DNA of 64,000 nt, from NCBI GenBank assembly GCA_964655065.1, contig CAZZLC010000007.1, forward strand, positions 123,044 through 187,043, read 5' to 3'. A model generated the notes under the pieces. It was not told the origin of the DNA and made no database searches. It worked only from the letters and a program-made list of their open reading frames with translations. Source of the stretch: DRPG01 sp964655065 (GTDB lineage: Bacteria > Myxococcota_A > UBA796 > GCA-2862545). Positions within the stretch are counted from its first letter, which is position 1, and each line of letters opens with the position of its first letter. The translations under genes were made by a program, and so were the position numbers. Below, piece by piece: positions 60,119 to 64,000 of this stretch.

Positions 60119-60268
60119 GTGGTCGCCCTGCTCCGCCCTCCCCACGCCACCGCCGAGGAGGGCGAAGTCACCCTCGACTTCACGCTCCACGAAGACGTCA
60201 CGCAGTATGTGCTCGCGGTGGCCTTCGACGAGGACTGGGCCCTCGCCGAGGTGGTGATGGAGTCCTGA
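60119..60268 (+). CDS. Small ORF or truncated gene with strong ribosome site
   Basis: GTG 60119 with GGAGG at 60109-60113, five bases upstream, encodes 49 residues starting 'MVALLRPPHATAEEGEVTLD' and ending 'AFDEDWALAEVVMES'. The sequence is acidic and alternates strands, and the frame can be read back to about 60095 ('LHLPSEDA') without a better start. It may be the tail of a larger domain (a beta-rich immunity-like protein ending in 'MES' is a guess) or a genuine small protein. It lies 45 bases behind the Uma2-like gene. Confidence 0.4.
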   Translation: MVALLRPPHATAEEGEVTLDFTLHEDVTQYVLAVAFDEDWALAEVVMES

Positions 60269-60478
60269 TCCGGGACCCAGGCACCCGACCGTCCTGCCAC
60301 CACCGCGCACCGCACGTTTCCCTTGGTTCGGACCCTCGTCGGTCGCCGGGGAAGCCTCTGACCCGCAGGAAAGGGGTACCGAAGAAACGAGGCAGTTCAC
60401 TCCCTCGGCGTCACCGAAGTGCGGGTTGGCCACGAGCGGAGCCTTCGTCCACGAAGAAGGGCACCGCGGCCAAGAGCT

Positions 60479-61351
60479 TCACAGCGTTCGCGTGGCCTGG
60501 GCCGATGCTCGGCGACGGCGCATCGCGAGAATGCCGACGAGCGTGAACAGTGCGCCGGCGGGAGCCCCGGCTCCCGTGGTACACGCCCCGCGCACCGCGA
60601 GCTCCCCTTGCGAGGCCCCGTCGAGCGACCAGGTGCCGAGCCCGTCGCAGGCTCCGAGCCCGTCGTAGGTGAGCTGGATCTCGCGTCCCGCAGCGAGCAT
60701 GCGAGCCGAGCCCGCCTTGGGCTCCAGGCCGCAGTCATCGGCATCTCGCACCAGGATGTCGGCCTGGCGGAAATCCTCGGTGGAGGTCTCGACCGCTCCG
60801 ACCAGGGAGTCGGCATAGCGACCAGCTCCTGACCACACCGTGAACCCGCTGCTGTCACGCACCGCCTGACCGGCGTAGTCCACGCGGTACTGGTAGCGCT
60901 CACCCAGCTCGCTGGCGGGGCCATCGGTTTTGCAGGTCTCCACCGCGACCTCGCCCCACGCATCCACCTCGAAGCGTCCGTCGTTCCATTCGGTGAAGGT
61001 CCCTCGATCGATGCGGATCGTGATCGAGTCGCAGCCCTCTTCCACTCGGTGCTCGAAGTTCCGGTACGCGATCTCCACTCCGCCGTCGCGCTCCGTCACG
61101 GTGGCGCGGCCGGAGAAGAACTCGTCCGGCTGTCCGTCCGCATCCCCGTCGAGCGCGCACGCGGTGGGGGGCTGCTCGTCGCACGCCTCGGGGTAGGTGA
61201 TCTCGAGGAACTGCATGGTGGTGGGGCGCACTTGGTACTCCATGCGCTGCACCACGTCGGGCTGGCTCAGGTCCGCGTCCTCGAACTCGGGGGGCCCCGC
61301 ACAGCCGAATCCCAGGCAGGCGACCCCCAGTACAACCACAACTCTTGCCAT
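60479..61351 (-). CDS. Lipoprotein with C-terminal MYXO-CTERM-like tail
   Basis: 290 residues. ATG 61351 has GAGGAGGCTGAA directly before it and encodes the lipoprotein signal 'MARVVVVLGVACLGFGCAGP'. The mature protein is acidic with about ten Cys residues ('PEACDEQPPTACALDGDADG', 'VEEGCDS', 'VETCKTDGP', 'ADDCGLEP', 'GLGACDGLG'). It ends with 'GACTTGAGAPAGALFTLVGI' followed by a run of four Arg: the Cys-Gly-helix-Arg tail of MYXO-CTERM sorting signals. Having both a lipobox and this tail is odd. Envelope location, function unknown. Confidence 0.7.
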   Translation of the reverse strand: MARVVVVLGVACLGFGCAGPPEFEDADLSQPDVVQRMEYQVRPTTMQFLEITYPEACDEQPPTACALDGDADGQPDEFFSGRATVTERDGGVEIAYRNFEHRVEEGCDSITIRIDRGTFTEWNDGRFEVDAWGEVAVETCKTDGPASELGERYQYRVDYAGQAVRDSSGFTVWSGAGRYADSLVGAVETSTEDFRQADILVRDADDCGLEPKAGSARMLAAGREIQLTYDGLGACDGLGTWSLDGASQGELAVRGACTTGAGAPAGALFTLVGILAMRRRRASAQATRTL

Positions 61352-61527
61352 TTCAGCCTCCTCGCTCCGGAACACGCTACCCGACGCTGCTGCGGATCGC
61401 GCGCCCCCCGAAGCCCAGGAGGGTCGCGACGCGTTCCTGGACACGCGGGAACAGGACTTCAGAGAGTTCCCCTGGCTGTCACGCGTACCGTCAGCATCGG
61501 CGTCGCGGCCAGTGCAGTGCCCCACCA

Positions 61528-61553
61528 GTGCACAAGTCCCAGTACGTGCACAA
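61528..61553. repeat. GTGCACAA direct repeats, candidate operator
   Basis: GTGCACAA occurs at 61528-61535 and 61546-61553, 18 bases apart; each contains the palindrome GTGCAC. A degenerate AGTGCA lies further left at 61511. The spacing of about 1.7 helical turns and the divergent intergenic position suggest a protein-binding site. Confidence 0.35.
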
Positions 61554-61640
61554 TCACTCCGTGCGAAGGTGAGTTTGCCAGACATCAGGGTCTCGGTGCC
61601 GAGGGCTCGGCAGGCGAAGAACGAACTGGACCCTGATCGC

Positions 61641-61669
61641 TTGCGCATCCATTCACGGGAGCATAATCT
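61641..61669 (+). promoter_or_regulatory. Candidate sigma70-type promoter of the xre gene
   Basis: TTGCGC (61641-61646), a 17-base spacer, and TAATCT (61664-61669). Predicted transcription start about 61676, 18 bases before the preferred GTG 61694. Two ATTCA copies (61651 and 61671, exactly 20 bases apart) overlap the spacer and the start, and TGAAT (61680-61684) makes an inverted repeat with the second, so autoregulation by the XRE product is plausible. Confidence 0.45.
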
Positions 61670-61693
61670 GATTCATCAGTGAATGAGGAGCCC

Positions 61694-62467
61694 GTGCTCG
61701 AAGCCACCGACGAGCTGACCACAGCTAGGCGACGCATCGGCGACACCGTGCGAACCGTCCGCACGCAGCGCGGCTGGAGCCAGCTCGAGCTCGCCCGGCG
61801 ACTGGGGATCTCGCAGCCGAAGCTGAGCCGCGTCGAGTCGGGGGAGGGCTCGCTTAGCGCCGAGCAGTTCCTGCTGGTCCTGCGCCTCTTCAACATCGAC
61901 CTGCCCGCGTTCGTCGATGTCGACGACCACCTCCTCGGACTGCAGAACGCGCTCGTCCGCTTCGGGGCGACCCACCTGCGCCACGACCCCTCCGTGCCTC
62001 CCGACCCGGCGTTCCGGCGGCCCCGGGACTGCGTCTTGGCCGTCCTGCTGGAGCCGCGCTCCGAGCGCCTGGTGACTGCCCTCTCGCCCGTCCTTGTTCG
62101 GTCGGCGGATGCCCTGTCCCTCCCCAACATCCAGCACGAGCTCCAACTCGCTGGCGTGCCTCACCGCCTGGGCTGGCTCGTCGAGAACACCCGCGAAGCC
62201 GCTCGCCCATTGACCGAGTCGCCAGCTCCGGATGACCGACGGGCGGCACGCCGCGCGGTGGTGCACTTCGACTACCTCCTCGATCGCGTCGCCGTTCCCG
62301 GCCCTGAGGAACCCCTGGATCTGTTCGACGCCGCGATCCGGTCGCGCTCTGGCGTCGAGGAGGTGCAGGAGCTGGCGTCGCCCATCTCTCGCAGGTGGCG
62401 GATCGCGAGCGAGCTGCAGGTCGACGACTTCGCCGAGGCTCTGAGAGGTGCACTTGAACCCATTTGA
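61694..62467 (+). CDS. XRE-family helix-turn-helix protein with unknown C-terminal domain
   Basis: 257 residues. GTG 61694 has GAGGAG at 61685-61690; GTG 61679 lies almost at the predicted transcription start and has no ribosome site. Residues about 10-65 are a lambda-repressor-like HTH ('RRIGDTVRTVRTQRGWSQLEL', then 'RRLGISQPKLSRVESGEG'). The remaining 190 residues are an unrecognised, mostly helical domain. The stop overlaps the start of the nucleotidyltransferase by 14 bases. XRE plus nucleotidyltransferase pairs are frequent in toxin-antitoxin or defence loci, which is the inferred context. Confidence 0.75.
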   Translation: MLEATDELTTARRRIGDTVRTVRTQRGWSQLELARRLGISQPKLSRVESGEGSLSAEQFLLVLRLFNIDLPAFVDVDDHLLGLQNALVRFGATHLRHDPSVPPDPAFRRPRDCVLAVLLEPRSERLVTALSPVLVRSADALSLPNIQHELQLAGVPHRLGWLVENTREAARPLTESPAPDDRRAARRAVVHFDYLLDRVAVPGPEEPLDLFDAAIRSRSGVEEVQELASPISRRWRIASELQVDDFAEALRGALEPI

Positions 62468-63043
62468 CGACTTCCTCCGGGACATCGACGCATCGTGGGG
62501 TTCGACGGGGACCCTCGGATCGCGCTGTGCGTCCTGGGCTCGACCGCCCTCTTCCTGCAGACCCGGTACGTCCGGGGCACGAAGGACGGGGATGTCTTCC
62601 GCACCCGACAGATCGACGGCCGGATCGAGGCACGCCTGAAGGAGCTGGCGGGACAGGGCACCGAGCTCCACCGGCGGCACGGGATCTACCTCGACGTCGT
62701 CAGTCCGAACATCCCGATGCTGCCTCACGAGCCGCAGTGGCACGACTACGACCTCGAGCTCGGCCAGTTCGAGGTGAGCCTCCTGTCGGTGGCGGATGTG
62801 ATCGTGAGCAAGCTGAAGCGGTGGAGCGGCAACGACCGCGACGACGTCCGAGCGATGATCGAGGGCGGACACGTCGAGCAAGCCCATCTCGCCCAGCGTT
62901 TTCGCGAGGTTGTCGATCGGTACACGTTCGATGCGCGAGCGGACCTCCTTCCCACCATGGCCGCGCGCCTGAACCGCGCGGAGGAGGAGTGGTTCGCCAC
63001 TGCCGCGACGAGCTTCGAACTGCCTGATGACGCGTTTCGGTGA
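62454..63043 (+). CDS. DUF6036-like nucleotidyltransferase with apparent -1 frameshift
   Basis: The gene appears to start at TTG 62454 (AGAGG a few bases upstream) with 'MNPFDDFLRDIDASW', the usual N terminus of the family, but this frame leaves the conserved sequence at a GGGG run (62497-62500). The rest is in the -1 frame: 'GFDGDPRIALCVLGSTALFL', then 'RGTKDGDVF' with the Asp-x-Asp metal pair. Together they make about 196 residues. As annotated by simple ORF calling, only 182 residues from GTG 62495 remain. The shift is either a mutation, a sequencing error in the G-run or a programmed event. MNT-fold; partner of the XRE protein inferred. Confidence 0.65.
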
Positions 63044-63109
63044 CGGCTGAACGGCGACCAGCGCGGTGACCGACTTCCTGGGCGTGTAGATGACGATTCT
63101 GGGGTGAGA

Positions 63110-63616
63110 CTACGTGAGTTCGACCCAGTACCAGCGCTGCCTTTCTCCAGAGCCGCCTTGGGCTTCTCGCTCGAGCACGCCACCGTTGCGCTCGATGGCG
63201 CGCCACGAGGGGATGTTGTCGGCGTCAACGGTGAGCAGTGCTCGATCGATGCCGAGGCGACGACACTCGGCCAATGCACCAGCCAACATCGCCGTCGCCA
63301 CACGCTTGCGCCGATAGCTCGGCGCCACGGAATAGCCGATGTGGCCGCCATGGCGGCGCAGCTGATCAGTGAGACGATGCCGGACATTGACGACGCCCTG
63401 CAGTGCGCCGTCTGCCTCCCAGAACCACGTCGAGCACGGAACCCATCCGTCCGGCAGGCCCTCACCCCGAGACCAGGCGGCTAGCGTCTGCACTACGCGG
63501 TCGATGGGCCACTCGCGCCCGCAGAGGTAGCCGTGCAGCTCGTGGGGCTGCGTGTCGAAGTCCCGGAGCATCGCCTCGAGCGCATCCGCGTGTCGTAGGT
63601 GGAGTAAGGTGAGCAC
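63110..63616 (-). CDS. GNAT-family N-acetyltransferase
   Basis: 168 residues from GTG 63616 with a GGAG about nine bases upstream; the frame is open to 63718, but the extension is not protein-like. Acetyl-CoA site: 'HIGYSVAPSYRRKRVATAML' (motif A, with the Gln/Arg-x-x-Gly/Ala-type pyrophosphate loop partly altered to 'YRRKRVA') and 'DADNIPSWRAIERNGG' (motif B). The first 50 residues supply the acceptor side. It acetylates an amine; substrate unknown. Convergent with the nucleotidyltransferase gene. Confidence 0.83.
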   Translation of the reverse strand: MLTLLHLRHADALEAMLRDFDTQPHELHGYLCGREWPIDRVVQTLAAWSRGEGLPDGWVPCSTWFWEADGALQGVVNVRHRLTDQLRRHGGHIGYSVAPSYRRKRVATAMLAGALAECRRLGIDRALLTVDADNIPSWRAIERNGGVLEREAQGGSGERQRWYWVELT

Positions 63617-63950
63617 GCATACTGCTCCGGCTACTCGCCCCGTAGGCGGTCTCACTCTCACCGTCCAGTCTAGCTCGGGACGCGTCCGACCCGGCTGCTG
63701 GATGGCCCGATAGTGCACGATTCTACAGCCCTACATGCCGAGAACGCAGACCTACAGGCGATGAGGATGTCTCACCGACCGTTGGGATGTACACCCAGAA
63801 TCAACGTGACGACCAAGCCGCGCCGAGCGACGAAACCGTTGATACCGGTCATTTATCCTGACAAACACCGCATGGTGACATCAGGAGCGCAGTGCGAAAT
63901 CGCCCATTGATGTACACCCACCACAGTCACGATCGGATCGACGATAAGGA
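63617..63950. other. Gene-free stretch beside terminal tRNA
   Basis: 334 bases without a supported gene. Codon and base use is different from the rest of the window: it is noticeably A+T-richer from about 63720. A weak ORF at 63713-63910 has no ribosome site or recognisable product. The stretch contains the GATGTACACCCA repeats described separately. Confidence 0.55.
63786..63920. repeat. 12-base direct repeat GATGTACACCCA near tRNA-Ser
   Basis: Identical copies at 63786-63797 and 63909-63920, 123 bases apart, in the A+T-richer stretch directly in front of a tRNA gene. Such short repeats can be remnants of an integration site; chance is not excluded. Confidence 0.4.
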
Positions 63951-64000
63951 CGGAGAGACGGGGATTCGAACCCCGGGTACGCTTTCACGCACAGTAGATT
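63951..64000 (-). tRNA. tRNA-Ser, 3' part (5' part beyond window edge)
   Basis: On the minus strand the window contains the tRNA from base 37 on: 'AA' of the anticodon loop, stem TCTAC, a long variable arm (TGTGCGTGAAAGCGTACC region), the T arm CGGGG-TTCGAAT-CCCCG and the 3' acceptor strand TCTCTCC with discriminator G. The class II variable arm and 3' acceptor are the same type as the tRNA-Ser(GGA) at 46942. The anticodon itself is off the edge; GCT is likely by similarity of the variable arm to known tRNA-Ser(GCT). Confidence 0.8.

Larger units (their letters stand above)
61352..61693. other. Divergent intergenic region with repeats and promoter
   Basis: 342 bases between the minus-strand lipoprotein gene and the xre gene. 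It holds the GTGCACAA direct repeats (61528-61553), the xre promoter (61641-61669) and the ATTCA-type symmetric element over the xre start. The part nearest the lipoprotein gene shows nothing beyond its ribosome site. No gene is supported in it. Confidence 0.6.

Noticed and set aside
60397..60480. Minus-strand protein-like reading ('AVKLLAAVPFFVDEGSARG') beside the lipoprotein gene end
   Set aside because: Too short and overlapping the certain lipoprotein reading frame; no independent support.
63713..63910. 65-codon ORF near the right edge
   Set aside because: No ribosome site, atypical composition and no recognisable product.
1..64000. CRISPR arrays, insertion sequences, riboswitches
   Set aside because: No spaced repeats of 24-40 bases, transposase genes or known riboswitch cores were seen by eye on either strand.

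Overview
The window is a very G+C-rich (around 70% by eye) bacterial chromosome segment with about 50 protein genes on both strands, one complete tRNA-Ser(GGA) and the 3' part of a second serine tRNA at the right edge. Many small lipoproteins with obvious lipoboxes, a MopE-like Asp-rich metal-binding motif, Hanks-type kinases, a GldF/GldG-like ABC exporter, a FadL-type porin and a MYXO-CTERM-like tail all suggest a Myxococcota/deltaproteobacterial-type organism. This is inference, since no rRNA is present. I saw no CRISPR array, insertion sequence, prophage or plasmid replication gene.

Left part (1-8.9 kb): the 3' end of a Sua5/TsaC gene, a tightly overlapping three-gene ABC exporter (ATPase, permease, GldG-like), an SCP2 sterol-carrier protein, a membrane protein with an anti-sigma-like zinc finger overlapping a PHP phosphoesterase, an SDR and an orphan histidine kinase. 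From 9.0 to 18.4 kb lies a five-gene module: OB-fold/NfeD-like membrane protein, flotillin, a giant AAA 'DNA repair ATPase' of 1681 residues, and two paralogous membrane-anchored proteins. From 18.4 to 30.7 kb the content is mostly metabolic or envelope-related: CAP-domain lipoprotein, SnoaL-like protein, FadL porin, cupin, an acyl-CoA dehydrogenase/kinase pair like LvaC/LvaA or ACAD10/11, DUF4097 lipoprotein, DMP19 protein, serine hydrolase, YhbY, TrmH, aldehyde dehydrogenase and glutathione peroxidase.

From 30.7 to 53.2 kb are the most unusual proteins: an Fe-S XPD/DinG-type helicase with an N-terminal PD-(D/E)XK nuclease-like domain; a 1733-residue TIR-nSTAND-transmembrane-propeller protein; a lysophospholipid acyltransferase, NifU-domain protein and TSUP permease; a pseudokinase; FG-GAP/UnbV and He_PIG lipoproteins; and an exported protein with two caspase folds around a propeller, the first having lost both catalytic residues. 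The caspase gene is translationally coupled to a Sel1/Hcp-like Cys-repeat protein.

The right end (53-64 kb) has a double VOC protein, a Glu/Leu/Phe/Val dehydrogenase, a kinase-TPR-lipoprotein cluster and a Uma2 nuclease-like protein. It then becomes decayed or accessory: gene remnants, a small truncated-looking ORF, an XRE regulator overlapping a nucleotidyltransferase with an apparent -1 frameshift, a GNAT acetyltransferase, and a short repeat-bearing gene-free stretch beside the terminal tRNA-Ser.

Starts were chosen from Shine-Dalgarno spacing and overlap and often differ from the longest possible ORF. Family assignments are from motif recognition by eye, not from database searches.
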